Notes: generated by a model not told the origin, from the letters alone. DNA of 35,349 bases from Chitinophagaceae bacterium (GCA_947381435.1 CANCVE010000040.1:1-35349), one strand, 5' to 3'. Counted from the stretch's first letter, positions 24,257 through 33,067 are shown. Numbers and translations are program-made.

Positions 24257-25276
24257 CTATACCAAGTCTTTAGAAATATAAGTATCCAATTCGTCCATCA
24301 TATCCTTACTTCCAATAAACAAAGGCGTTCTTTGGTGTAATTCTGTTGGAATTATATCCATAATACGTTCTTTACCATTGGTAGCTCTTCCGCCTGCCAT
24401 TTCTACTATAAATGCAAATGGATTGCATTCGTACAATAACCTTAATTTACCTTTTGGCTTATCAATAGTACCAGGATACATGAAAATTCCTCCTTTCATT
24501 AGGTTTCTATGCACATCAGCTACCATGCTGCCAATATATCTTTGGGTATAAGGACCGCCATTGGTTTTATCCTTCTTTTGGCAAACGTTTATATATTCTC
24601 TTGTATTGGGGGTATATTGAAAAAAGTTGCCATGATTTATAGAATATACCTTACCAGACGGAGGGCATTTAATGTCTGGATGGCTCAAACAAAATTCTCC
24701 AATAGCAGGATCAAGGGTAAATCCGTTTACACCACGTTTAGTTGCATAAACATACATGGTAGAAGAACCATAAATAATATATCCAGCGGCTACTTGTCTG
24801 CTACCGGGTTGTAGAAAATCTTCTTTTGTACAAGGTTTTCCAATTTCACTAATTCTACGATAAACACTAAAAATAGTTCCTATAGAAATGTTTACATCGA
24901 TATTACCACTGCCATCCAAAGGGTCAAATTGAACAACATATTTACTGTTATTGCTTATTTCATCATCAAAAACAACAAAGTCATCCAATTCCTCACTTCC
25001 AATACCAGCGCAGCTAATGCCATGTTGCAATACGCCCATAAATTGATTATTTGCATAGATGTCTAATTTTTTCACTTCTTCACCTTGCACATTTATAGAG
25101 CCATGATCACCCAATATATCAACAAGACCAGCCTTGTTAACTTCTACATTTACTCTTTTTGCGGCCAAACCAATATCTCTCAAAAGACTACTTAATTCTC
25201 CCGTTGCTGTAGGGAACTGACGCATTTGCTGGATGGTAAACTCATCTAGCGTAAGGATTTTTCTGTTAACTGTCAT
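24257..25276 (-). CDS. fbp: Fructose-1,6-bisphosphatase class I
   Basis: Cytoplasmic gluconeogenic enzyme converting fructose 1,6-bisphosphate to fructose 6-phosphate. The 339-aa length and motifs are typical: VQGEEVKKLDIYAN, the metal site DPLDGSGNIDVNISIGTIF (Asp118, Asp121) and the substrate loop near MYVYATKRGVNGFTLDP. The residues usually interacting with AMP at the N-terminus were not checked. It is the first gene of a three-gene operon with the unknown exported protein and the ABC ATPase. Confidence 0.97.
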   Translation of the reverse strand: MTVNRKILTLDEFTIQQMRQFPTATGELSSLLRDIGLAAKRVNVEVNKAGLVDILGDHGSINVQGEEVKKLDIYANNQFMGVLQHGISCAGIGSEELDDFVVFDDEISNNSKYVVQFDPLDGSGNIDVNISIGTIFSVYRRISEIGKPCTKEDFLQPGSRQVAAGYIIYGSSTMYVYATKRGVNGFTLDPAIGEFCLSHPDIKCPPSGKVYSINHGNFFQYTPNTREYINVCQKKDKTNGGPYTQRYIGSMVADVHRNLMKGGIFMYPGTIDKPKGKLRLLYECNPFAFIVEMAGGRATNGKERIMDIIPTELHQRTPLFIGSKDMMDELDTYISKDLV

Positions 25277-25410
25277 AGTGTTATATATTATTGCGATAAA
25301 GATATAGTCTTGTTTTAAATGGTATTCATTTTTTATTAATAAGTTACGAGAACGCTATAGTTGTAATGCTACCTATTTAATAAATTTCTGTTTTAAAGTT
25401 TAGAAAAACA

Positions 25411-25443
25411 AAAAGGGATGATTCATAAAATGAAACATCCCTT
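25411..25443 (-). terminator. Rho-independent terminator of the PID-CTERM-like gene
   Basis: The stem AAGGGATG / CATCCCTT is followed on the minus strand by TTTTTGTTTTTC. Confidence 0.75.
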
Positions 25444-25464
25444 CTACTATTTTATTTAAAAAAA

Positions 25465-25704
25465 CTATATAATTTCTTTATCTTCTTTTTTCTTTTTCAT
25501 TTTAGTAATTCCATAACCAACTGCGGTAGCAACTAGTACGCTAATACCTCCATCAAAAGGTGCATCGCTTGGTTCTGGACAACCAGGAGCTTGAGGATCG
25601 CCACCTACTCCAGTAGTATCACATTGTGCCATTACAAGTATAGGCAATAAAAAAACAAGAACCGTAAAAATCGTTACTAAAGTATTATGGGGTAATTTTT
25701 TCAT
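25465..25704 (-). CDS. Small PID-CTERM-like surface protein
   Basis: A 79-aa protein from the ATG at 25704 (an upstream ATG at 25734 adds 10 residues before the signal peptide). Signal peptide 1-26 (ending VMAQ), a short Cys/Pro-rich middle (CDTTGVGGDPQAPGCPEP), then the C-terminal sorting-like tail: PFDGG, a hydrophobic segment, and KMKKKK. This resembles the PID-CTERM signal described in Bacteroidota, thought to be processed by an exosortase-like enzyme. Its own function is unknown. It is monocistronic with its own terminator. Confidence 0.72.
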   Translation of the reverse strand: MKKLPHNTLVTIFTVLVFLLPILVMAQCDTTGVGGDPQAPGCPEPSDAPFDGGISVLVATAVGYGITKMKKKKEDKEII

Positions 25705-25870
25705 CTGTTGATTTGTTTCTTTACGCAAGAACAATTAAAATTTAGAGTTGTAAAAATATAGATATTTTCACAATCCCAATCTTTTTTTAATTTTTTTTCT
25801 TATGATGTACATATTCTCCATGTTAAAACAATAAAACAAGCAAACTATTATATAATTCGATTAAAACACA

Positions 25871-26482
25871 TCAGTCGTTAAGTAAAATATTTTTATTAGT
25901 TCCTTCACAAAAAATTAAATCTACTAAGCTAACATTCTCTTTAAATCCAAGTTTTTCTTCAAACATTTGATTGTAAACAATTGCCGTGCCATTATGATTG
26001 AAATAATTAGAAGGCAGCCATCTGTTAATATAACTTACATAATCAACTGTAAAGTCAGGTTGCTTATTAATTAACAATTCTACAGTTGTTTGCAACTTAA
26101 ATTTCTTTACAATCCAGTTAACTATTTCCATGTTTTTATCAATTAAGAAAATATTTTTTTTCTTAATCAATTGCTCAACATCATGCTGATAGTATTCAAA
26201 AAAAGGAGATTTTGCATAACTACTCAGTATTGTTTTCCAATGTTGTTGCTGCCAGTTTTCCGAGTAACTTATTCTAACATCTTTCACCAATTGTTTGTTA
26301 TTTCGCCCCCCTTCCACTGGCACGGTCAGGTTTATTAAACCATTGGCACCAACCACAATACATCTATTTCTAAAGCTCATCTTTTTAAAGCTTTCAAATT
26401 GGTGGATAGTAACACTTGTACTTTTGGCCAATTCCATGAAGTAGCTAATACATGGAAAATAGTTGCTTTCTAAAATAGTCAT
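25871..26482 (-). CDS. WbqC family protein
   Basis: A 203-aa soluble protein matching the WbqC-like family, found in polysaccharide loci and elsewhere; proposed to be an enzyme of unknown activity. Signature: ESNYFPCISYFMELAKS near the start, SFRNRCIVVGANGLINLTVPV, NWQQQHWKTILSSYAKSPFFEYY, and the late LGFKENVSLVDLIF. No other glycan genes are next to it; the HAD gene upstream is co-directional at 42 bp and could share its transcript. Confidence 0.88.
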   Translation of the reverse strand: MTILESNYFPCISYFMELAKSTSVTIHQFESFKKMSFRNRCIVVGANGLINLTVPVEGGRNNKQLVKDVRISYSENWQQQHWKTILSSYAKSPFFEYYQHDVEQLIKKKNIFLIDKNMEIVNWIVKKFKLQTTVELLINKQPDFTVDYVSYINRWLPSNYFNHNGTAIVYNQMFEEKLGFKENVSLVDLIFCEGTNKNILLND

Positions 26483-26524
26483 TTGCGATTGAGATTACTT
26501 GTGAACGAGTATTTGTCTATTTTA

Positions 26525-27196
26525 TTAATGACTAAGTAATAAACTTACTAATCTTTCGTCTGTATAATCTTTTATAAAAAACAGAATATTATTATAGGAA
26601 ACGAAATCTTCTTTTGGATGCATGGTAGTGATAACAACACATTGCATCCCTGCATTTGCAGCAGCTTCTACCCCTTTTGGCGCATCTTCAAATACGATAC
26701 AGTTATCAGGCAAAACTCCCAACATATCAGCTGCCTTTAAAAAAGTTTCAGGATCTGGTTTACTAATAGCGACATCATCTGCGCTTACAATTGCACCAAA
26801 AAATGGACGTAGATTTAATCCGTCCAAGATGAAGTTAATATTAAACATGATGGCTGCAGAACCTATCGCCATGGCAACTCCATTATCAAATGCATGCTGA
26901 GCAAATATTTCAAACCCATCAATGCATTTCATTATAGGTCTATACATAGTTTGATATTGTTGCTCTTTCTGCATAGAAAGCGCAGCCATTTCTTCAGCAC
27001 TAAACCTACCTTCTCCAAAAATGCGCACTAATAGCTCCTCATTCTTTCCATACATCTGTACTTTCACTTGCTCAAAGGTTAATTCAGCGTTTAAAGTATT
27101 ATTCACTATATTACCCCACGCTATTGCATGATAACTCATATCGTCTATGATTGTACCATTCAAATCAAAAACAAAAGCCTTCGGTAAAGTTGTCAT
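26525..27196 (-). CDS. HAD-superfamily hydrolase, beta-phosphoglucomutase-like
   Basis: A 223-aa HAD protein with a helical cap. Motif I reads FDLNGT (Asp11, Asn13): the second Asp of DxDxT, the general acid/base, is Asn. The rest is present: motif II GSAA, Lys in SKPDPETF, and EDAPKGVEAAANAG. The cap and last motif resemble beta-phosphoglucomutase or sugar phosphatases. I recall a Bacteroidota HAD group with DLNGT or DMNGT, so the Asn may be conserved rather than a lesion; activity might be altered. It lies between rng and the WbqC gene. Confidence 0.85.
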   Translation of the reverse strand: MTTLPKAFVFDLNGTIIDDMSYHAIAWGNIVNNTLNAELTFEQVKVQMYGKNEELLVRIFGEGRFSAEEMAALSMQKEQQYQTMYRPIMKCIDGFEIFAQHAFDNGVAMAIGSAAIMFNINFILDGLNLRPFFGAIVSADDVAISKPDPETFLKAADMLGVLPDNCIVFEDAPKGVEAAANAGMQCVVITTMHPKEDFVSYNNILFFIKDYTDERLVSLLLSH

Positions 27197-27283
27197 CTAG
27201 AAGTATTTTTAGGGGCTAAAAGTATGGATATTGAAGGTTAGGATAACTACAAGTTTGGAAACTTTTGATTTAAGTTCAAAAAA

Positions 27284-27305
27284 AATGCCGATATAAATCG
27301 GCATT
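27284..27305 (-). terminator. Rho-independent terminator of rng
   Basis: AATGCCGAT / ATCGGCATT with loop TATA, followed on the minus strand by TTTTTTT. It lies about 80 bp past the rng stop. Confidence 0.85.
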
Positions 27306-27383
27306 CAATACATTTATTAATTAGGTTAAAATAGTAAATTTAAATTTAGGACAAGTTTTAAAACCCAAGACAATTGCTCAAAA

Positions 27384-28934
27384 TTAGAATTTAATTTCTT
27401 CATCATTCTCATCATAAAATTTGAACTCTACGATATGGAAGCTATTATTTTCTTTTATAGAGAGTTTAGTTTTATACCTACGTTTCCATCTTTTAGCAAT
27501 GGAAGTAAATATGCCCTTTGTAAGATGCGAATAAACAATGGGGTGAACCACCAACAACAAGTTTTTATGTGCATGACTTACCAGATAGTTTAATCTTTTC
27601 TCAATCTCATCTTCTAATAATAAGCTAGAAGTGACTTTTCCAGAACCATGACAAACCGGACATTCTTCGGAGGTATTAATGTTCATCTCCTGTTTCATTC
27701 TTTGCCTAGTAACTTGCAAAAGTCCAAATTTAGAAACTGGCAATACCGCATGTTTTGCTCTATCACCCGCCATAAACCCTTCCATTGCTTCTTGAAGCTT
27801 CTTCTTATTGTCGGGCAATTTCATATCAATGAAATCAACCACAATGATACCACCAATATCCCTAAGCCTCAACTGCCTGGCTATTTCCTCAGCCGCTTCT
27901 AGGTTTGTTTGTAGCGCATTTTCTTCTTGGCTATTGCTTACACTCTTGTATCCACTATTTACATCTATTACGTGCATGGCTTCTGTGTGCTCAATAACCA
28001 AATAAGCCCCACTTGGAAGGTTTACCGTTTTGCCAAAAGCACTTTTTACTTGCTTAGTAATGTTGTATGAATCAAATAATGGAACTCCATTATTGTAGAA
28101 ACTAACTATATCAACTTTATCTGGCGCAATCCTTTGCAAATAATTCTTTGTTTCAGTAAATGTTGTCTTGTCATTTACAACAATCTTATTGAAGTCAGCA
28201 GAAAGTAAATCTCTAAGAAAACTAGTTGTTTTATTCTGTTCACTCAATATTTTTATTGGAGCTTCAGCACCTTTAAGACTAGTTTGAATTGACTTCCAAG
28301 TTTCTACAAGTGCTAATAAATCATGATGAAGTTCATCATTACTTTTCCCTTCGGCTGCAGTACGCACTATCACGCCAAAGCCAGCAGGTTTCATGGCCTC
28401 AACTATTTTGTGCAGTCTTTTTCTTTCGTCGCTAGAATGAATTTTTTTAGAAACTGCAACTACTTCATTAAAAGGAGTGATTACCACAAAGCGTCCCGGC
28501 AAGCTAATTTCGCAACTTAACCTTGGACCTTTAGCAGCAATAGGTTCTTTCAAAATCTGGACTAGAATATTTGGTTTGCCGTTTAGTACTTCATTAATTT
28601 TTCCAGTTTTTACAATCTCTGGTTCAATATTAAAAGTACCTAAATCGAAGCCGTTCTCGCTTTTATCGGTTGCCGCCATCTGTGTAAACTTAAGAAGCGA
28701 CTTGGCATAGGGAGAAAGGTCGGTATAATGCAAGAAGGCATCTTTTTCAAAGCCTACGTCTACAAAAGCAGCATTCAAGCCAGGAATCAATTTCTTCACC
28801 TTACCCAAATACAAATCACCCACCGCAAACGTTGCATTGTTATTCTCGTTATGTAATTCTACGAGTTTCTTATCTTCCAATAAGGCTATCTCCACACCAT
28901 TTGGGGTAGAGTTTATAATCAGTTCTTTATTCAC
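27384..28934 (-). CDS. rng: Ribonuclease G / Rne-Rng family
   Basis: RNase E/G-family endoribonuclease of 516 aa, acting on rRNA maturation and mRNA decay. The S1 domain covers about 35-125 (YLGKVKKLIPGLNAAFVDVG). The catalytic DNase-I-like part holds IDVNSGYKS and GGIIVVDFIDM, with the two conserved Asp residues for Mg2+. The Zn-link C-x2-C is CPVCHGSGKV (Cys425, Cys428), which holds the dimer. It lacks the long C-terminal degradosome scaffold of RNase E, hence RNase G type. The neighbourhood (a 29-aa basic protein, TPR, HU, mutY) is a typical Bacteroidota gene order as far as I recall. Confidence 0.95.
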   Translation of the reverse strand: MNKELIINSTPNGVEIALLEDKKLVELHNENNNATFAVGDLYLGKVKKLIPGLNAAFVDVGFEKDAFLHYTDLSPYAKSLLKFTQMAATDKSENGFDLGTFNIEPEIVKTGKINEVLNGKPNILVQILKEPIAAKGPRLSCEISLPGRFVVITPFNEVVAVSKKIHSSDERKRLHKIVEAMKPAGFGVIVRTAAEGKSNDELHHDLLALVETWKSIQTSLKGAEAPIKILSEQNKTTSFLRDLLSADFNKIVVNDKTTFTETKNYLQRIAPDKVDIVSFYNNGVPLFDSYNITKQVKSAFGKTVNLPSGAYLVIEHTEAMHVIDVNSGYKSVSNSQEENALQTNLEAAEEIARQLRLRDIGGIIVVDFIDMKLPDNKKKLQEAMEGFMAGDRAKHAVLPVSKFGLLQVTRQRMKQEMNINTSEECPVCHGSGKVTSSLLLEDEIEKRLNYLVSHAHKNLLLVVHPIVYSHLTKGIFTSIAKRWKRRYKTKLSIKENNSFHIVEFKFYDENDEEIKF

Positions 28935-29097
28935 AAAATTCGAAACTTTAAAACAAACAACAAAAGCATCCTTTTAGGGGATGTAGTACCAAGCAAAACT
29001 TCTATCCTTAATATCTTACGTTAATAAAGAAGTTACCGTTGAAGTTATTGTTGGGCTTGTAGAAGAATATAATTGATGGCAATATGTAATCAATTTA

Positions 29098-29139
29098 AAT
29101 GCTGCAACCGCTTGGTATTAACAAACAATTGCAGCATTT
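29098..29139 (-). terminator. Hairpin downstream of the 29-aa basic protein gene
   Basis: AAATGCTGCAA / TTGCAGCATTT with a 20-base loop; the U-run is weak (TTTAAATTG). Probable terminator. Confidence 0.5.
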
Positions 29140-29160
29140 AGTATAAAAAAGAATTAACTA

Positions 29161-29250
29161 CTATTTCTTTTTATGACGGTTCTTTCTTAAACGTTTTTTT
29201 CTTTTGTGAGTAGCAATTTTATGACGTTTTCTCTTTTTACCACAAGGCAT
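29161..29250 (-). CDS. 29-residue basic AURKAIP1/COX24-type protein
   Basis: A complete ATG-to-TAG frame of 30 codons: MPCGKKRKRHKIATHKRKKR, then LRKNRHKKK. More than half of it is Lys or Arg. It matches the very short AURKAIP1/COX24-domain proteins annotated in Bacteroidota, which may bind ribosomal RNA (the mitochondrial AURKAIP1 is a ribosomal protein, mS38). It is too short for most gene finders. It lies between the TPR gene and rng, co-directional with both. Confidence 0.85.
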   Translation of the reverse strand: MPCGKKRKRHKIATHKRKKRLRKNRHKKK

Positions 29251-29307
29251 ACCTAGTTCTTTTTCTTTGTTTAAAAATAATTGTTTATTATAATGATAGT
29301 TTTTACA

Positions 29308-30153
29308 CTATTTCTTTAAAAGATTAATCCGGTCATTTAATTCCTTAACCGCATTCTCATTTTTCACTTTGCCCTTTACAGTTGTATACCATTTGATGGC
29401 GCTTTCTTTGTCACCTTTCATGTCATAACATTCAGCTAGGTGCAAACAAATTTCTAAGTTATCGGGTTGAGCCTTATTAATCAACAAAAACCTATCAATT
29501 GCCTTATCAAACTGTCCACTTTTCTTACCACCTAATGCAAGTATGTATTGACCATACAAATTATTAGGATTCTTTGTAACAATCTCTCTCACAGGAAGAA
29601 TTCCCTGCATCGGATTATCCGAAATACTACCCAATATGTAGCAAGCGCCTAAGCCAATTTTACTACTATCATTTGCTGGATTCAGTTGTAATGCCTGCTC
29701 AAAAAGAACTTTTGCATTAGAAGCTAACCAGTTTTCCATCGCTGGATCAGCTTCTACCAATAACCTATCTAAAAATTGTTGGGCGGCAAATGTGAGGCTT
29801 TTTTCCGAACTTTCCAACTTTGATGCTTCTCCATTGTAAAAAGCATAAGGTTCAAACAAGTGCATACTATCTTTCCAGAAGCTAGCTAGCTGTTTATAAG
29901 CCTTCAATTGCTGCTCTTTTACGTCGCCACGTGTAACACTATTTTCTATTCTGATTATTCTTTCAGACTGTTCGGGAGTAAGCCTCTGCTTTGCTTTTAG
30001 CAACAAATCTTTAAATTGTACTGTTGGTTTCTTTCCAGCAGTCGCCGCCATTGGAGGCATTTCTTTCTTAGGAGGGATAGTGTTTCCGAAAAAGAAAAGT
30101 GCTATTACTACCAATGTACCAGTGGTAGCTAGAATAATTTGAGAACGATTCAC
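29308..30153 (-). CDS. Membrane-anchored TPR protein
   Basis: A 281-aa protein with one N-terminal membrane anchor (about 6-23), a helical linker (30-140), and TPR units in the last half (about 165-281: NPANDSSKIGLGACY, NPNNLYGQYILALG, QPDNLEICLHLAECYDMKGDKESAIKWY). TPR folds mediate protein-protein contacts; this one would face the periplasm. It begins 28 bp after HU and belongs to the conserved HU-TPR-rng group. Confidence 0.85.
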   Translation of the reverse strand: MNRSQIILATTGTLVVIALFFFGNTIPPKKEMPPMAATAGKKPTVQFKDLLLKAKQRLTPEQSERIIRIENSVTRGDVKEQQLKAYKQLASFWKDSMHLFEPYAFYNGEASKLESSEKSLTFAAQQFLDRLLVEADPAMENWLASNAKVLFEQALQLNPANDSSKIGLGACYILGSISDNPMQGILPVREIVTKNPNNLYGQYILALGGKKSGQFDKAIDRFLLINKAQPDNLEICLHLAECYDMKGDKESAIKWYTTVKGKVKNENAVKELNDRINLLKK

Positions 30154-30181
30154 TTAAAAAAATTTGGGCGAAATTAGCCTT

Positions 30182-30475
30182 TTACAAAGGTTTTTTACAT
30201 TTAGTTTTCACATCCTTCCCAAAATCCTTTCCAGGCTTAAAACCAGCAATGTACATGGCAGGGATATTTATGGCAATATTTCTTTTAACTACCCTTCCTA
30301 CTTTCGCCGCTCTTTTTTTAGGAAAAAACGTTCCAAAACCACGCAAGTACACACCTTCGCCTTCTATTACAGCATGCTTAATCTCTGCAAAAAGAGCTTC
30401 AATAGTAATTAATACATCTACTTTCGGGATGCCAGTTTTATCTCCTATCAATGTTATTATTTCAGACTTACGCAT
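30182..30475 (-). CDS. HU/IHF-family DNA-binding protein
   Basis: A 97-aa HU-family nucleoid protein. It starts with MRKSEIITLIGDKTGIPKVDV, and contains GVYLRGFGTFFPKKRAAKVGR, the beta-arm region and the FKPGKDFGKDVK tail characteristic of the family. The usual arm RNP motif is replaced by NIAINIP after Arg-Lys-type residues. HU binds DNA non-specifically and bends it. It is divergent from mutY across a 163-bp gap. Confidence 0.95.
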   Translation of the reverse strand: MRKSEIITLIGDKTGIPKVDVLITIEALFAEIKHAVIEGEGVYLRGFGTFFPKKRAAKVGRVVKRNIAINIPAMYIAGFKPGKDFGKDVKTKCKKPL

Positions 30476-30638
30476 ATATATTTGATTGATTATTAATAAT
30501 AAAAAAATAAAAGTAAGCGTTTTTGTTTGAATAATAAATCAAACATTTAATATTTTTTTTATGTTTAATTATTATACATTTCTCTAATCACTTCTTGAGA
30601 AATAACTAATTCGCATTTTCACTTACTATATTTATCTG

Positions 30639-31694
30639 ATGAAACAAAATATTACGGCTTTATTGATGGATTGGAATATTCGATTTAACAAGCGACAAAT
30701 GCCTTGGAAAGGAGAAAAGGATCCCTATAAAATTTGGCTTAGTGAGATTATTTTACAACAAACAAGGGTAGAACAAGGCTTAAGTTATTATGAGCGCTTT
30801 ATTGCTACTTATCCTACCATTACTGATCTCGCCAATGCAAATGATGAGGCAGTATTTAAACTTTGGGAGGGTTTGGGCTATTACAATCGTTGTAAAAACC
30901 TATTGCATACGGCAAGAATAATTTCTAATGAACTTGATGGAAACTTTCCTAACACTTATGATACTATTGTTTCCCTAAAAGGAATTGGCCCCTACACTGC
31001 TGCTGCCATCTCTTCCTTTGCGTTCAATTTGCCTTATGCGGTGGTAGATGGCAATGTGTTTAGGGTGCTTTCCCGCTTGTTTGCCATCGATACCCCAATT
31101 GATAGTACTGTGGGCAAACAGCAATTTACTTTGCTGGCACAGGAAGTTTTGGATAAAAAGAATGCTGCACTATACAACCAAGCTATCATGGATTTTGGCG
31201 CTACGGTTTGCAAACCCGCCAATCCTCAATGTAATACTTGCCCGTTGCAAGCTGTTTGCAAAGGTTACAGTAAGGCATTGGTAAATAAATTACCCGTAAA
31301 AGAAAAGGTATTGCTTAAAAAAAACAGGTGGTTTTATTATTTTATTATTCAATATAAAGACTCGGTTTTGGTAGAGAAAAGGACTTCTCGCGATATTTGG
31401 GAAAACCTTTATGACTTCTATCTTTTAGAAACCGCCGAACAAATTGCCTGGAATATGGCAACGGCAGAACAATGGCTTTTTCAACAATTTGGAATTGATA
31501 AGGCAAATGTTTTGAGTATTTCGCCTTTACAAAAACAGCAGCTTACGCACCAACTAATTAAGGGACAGTTTATAAAAGTCAGCATTTCGTCTATCCCCAA
31601 AAATCTTTCTAAGTCTCAATGGCAGCCTTTGAAAGATTTGCAGCAATTAGCTTTTCCTAAGTTTATTAATCAATATTTGGAGTTGAATAATTGA
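30639..31694 (+). CDS. mutY: A/G-specific adenine glycosylase
   Basis: Base-excision repair enzyme removing adenine mispaired with 8-oxoG. The 351-aa length is standard. Seen: catalytic Glu36 in SEIILQQTRVEQ, the helix-hairpin-helix LKGIGPYTAAAISSFAF (113-129), catalytic Asp137 in VVDGNVFRV, and the [4Fe-4S] ligands Cys191, 198, 201 and 207 (C-x6-C-x2-C-x5-C). The C-terminal NUDIX-like 8-oxoG recognition domain follows (about 220-345). The 3' end with its terminator is duplicated downstream. Confidence 0.97.
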   Translation: MKQNITALLMDWNIRFNKRQMPWKGEKDPYKIWLSEIILQQTRVEQGLSYYERFIATYPTITDLANANDEAVFKLWEGLGYYNRCKNLLHTARIISNELDGNFPNTYDTIVSLKGIGPYTAAAISSFAFNLPYAVVDGNVFRVLSRLFAIDTPIDSTVGKQQFTLLAQEVLDKKNAALYNQAIMDFGATVCKPANPQCNTCPLQAVCKGYSKALVNKLPVKEKVLLKKNRWFYYFIIQYKDSVLVEKRTSRDIWENLYDFYLLETAEQIAWNMATAEQWLFQQFGIDKANVLSISPLQKQQLTHQLIKGQFIKVSISSIPKNLSKSQWQPLKDLQQLAFPKFINQYLELNN

Positions 31695-31713
31695 GTTCTT
31701 TGATTGTAACAAT

Positions 31714-31740
31714 AAAGGCATCAATTTTCGGGATGCCTTT
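31714..31740 (+). terminator. Terminator of mutY
   Basis: AAAGGCATC / GATGCCTTT hairpin, 20 bp after the stop, with a short T-rich tail (ATTTACC). The second copy is at 31996-32022 with tail GTTTGT. Confidence 0.7.
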
Positions 31741-31838
31741 ATTTACCATCATAATCTTAGCGAATGCCAGTTACAAACTGGTTCGACTAAAAGGAACAAG
31801 TGACCAGCTATCGCTGAACACTTGCCTTGGTTGAGTCT

Positions 31839-31969
31839 TTATTATGGAGTAACGGGATTACAAATCCCTATCATTTGCAAGTTCGACATGTCGCTTCGCT
31901 TAACATGATCGAACAACACCCGAACATTTCGACTAACTGACAGCAAATGCGAACACTCCGACTAGCTGG
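31839..31969 (+). repeat. REP-like repeat, copy 2
   Basis: Matches copies at 22698 (inverted) and 32125. It differs by an internal ~20-bp stretch after GATCGAACA. Confidence 0.75.
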
Positions 31970-32124
31970 ATAATTGAGTTCTTTATAGTAACAACAAAGG
32001 CATCCATTTTCGGGATGCCTTTGTTTGTAGTATTCATCTCAGCGAATGCCAGTTACAAACTGGTTCGATTTGTAGGCAGAAGTGAACAGCTAATGCTGAA
32101 CACTTGCGCCAGAGGTAGCTTTAA

Positions 32125-32223
32125 AATGGAGTAACGGGATTACAAATCCCTATTATTTGCAAGTTCGACATGCGCTTCGCTTTAACATGATCGAACAGCA
32201 AATGCGAAGACCCCGACTACCTG
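32125..32223 (+). repeat. REP-like repeat, copy 3
   Basis: Same order of blocks: AATGGAGTAACGGGATT, GCAAGTTCGACATG, AACATGATCGAACAGC, CCCCGACTACCTG. Confidence 0.75.
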
Positions 32224-32225
32224 AT

Positions 32226-32335
32226 TCATACAATTACGAAACAATCGCTTGAGCTCTTGTTTCTCGTGACACACACATTCATGCGCCAGTGGGTATATTA
32301 ATGGGCTAGTTGGCTACCTCCTTTTTAAGTTTTCC
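32226..32335. other. Short gap with nothing recognised
   Basis: AT-rich DNA between the repeat block and the immunity-like gene; no hairpin or gene found. Confidence 0.4.
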
Positions 32336-33067
32336 TTATTCAGGTTCTTTAAAAAAATCAAAACTTTCGTAATGTTCCAACTCCTTTATGGGTAGTAAGG
32401 CTTGTGGTATAAACTTATTTTTAAAGTCTATTTCAAAGCCTTTTCGCCAGGCAAGCTTGGCAAGACCAGTTGCTTCAACTCCCATATAGTCCTTCATTAG
32501 GCCTATCTGATGCCGTTGCATTTTTTTTTGAAAAGCGTTAATACCTAGGAATATTTTATGCTCATTTTTTTCAAGAAAGCCATTAAATATGTCGATTGTG
32601 TCGATAAAATGTTTTCCTAAAGGAGATTTACTTCTCCTACTGATTTCATCAATTTGGATTTCTAAACTTTCAATATCTTCCACTTCTACATTTTGTACAG
32701 CCTTAGTTAAATAGACAAATATTCGCTCCGCCTTTTCCATTTCTGGTGCTGGACTGTAACCTAAATATCTTTTTATTAAACCCTCGTTGTCGCTAAGTAT
32801 TGGCAATAATATATCTGCCATTACGTTGAAAATATCAGGTCTAATCCTTTCGTATACATACGCATTTGCCAAAGCGGCCTCATAATAATAAGATTTTGCC
32901 TTGTCGATATTATTTTCCACAAAAATGCAATATGTACTCATCAATGTATCAATCGAGAACATAGAAATATTAGAATCTTTTTGGGACGGGTCTAACAATC
33001 ATTGCTCTAATAACACTCTATACTTAATTCTATCATTGAAAACCTTCTCTAATTCAGACTCTTTCAT
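32336..33067 (-). pseudogene. Immunity-like protein of unknown family, split by an in-frame TGA
   Basis: From ATG 33067 the frame reads MKESELEKVFNDRIKYRVLL-EQ, then TGA (33001-32999), then goes on without a shift as LLDPSQKDSNISMFSIDTLMSTYC to the stop at 32336. If TGA replaces CGA (Arg) or TGG (Trp), the original was 244 aa. The rest is helical and acidic, reminiscent of Imm49-like immunity proteins, but I am not sure. A TTG at 32998 could start a 220-aa shorter product. It starts 3 bp behind the stub at 33070-33276. Confidence 0.6.

Larger units (their letters stand above)
31684..32225. repeat. Tandem duplication of the mutY tail, terminator and REP-like block
   Basis: Unit 1 (31684-31969) and unit 2 (31970-32225) are offset by about 283 bp. 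Each has TAATTGAGTTCTTT, a GGCATC/GATGCC terminator, the block AGCGAATGCCAGTTACAAAC and a REP-like copy. Unit 1 begins in the last mutY codons. Unit 2 is about 30 bp shorter because it lacks ACACCCGAACATTTCGACT-type sequence near 31916-31940. No gene is seen in this stretch. Confidence 0.75.
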
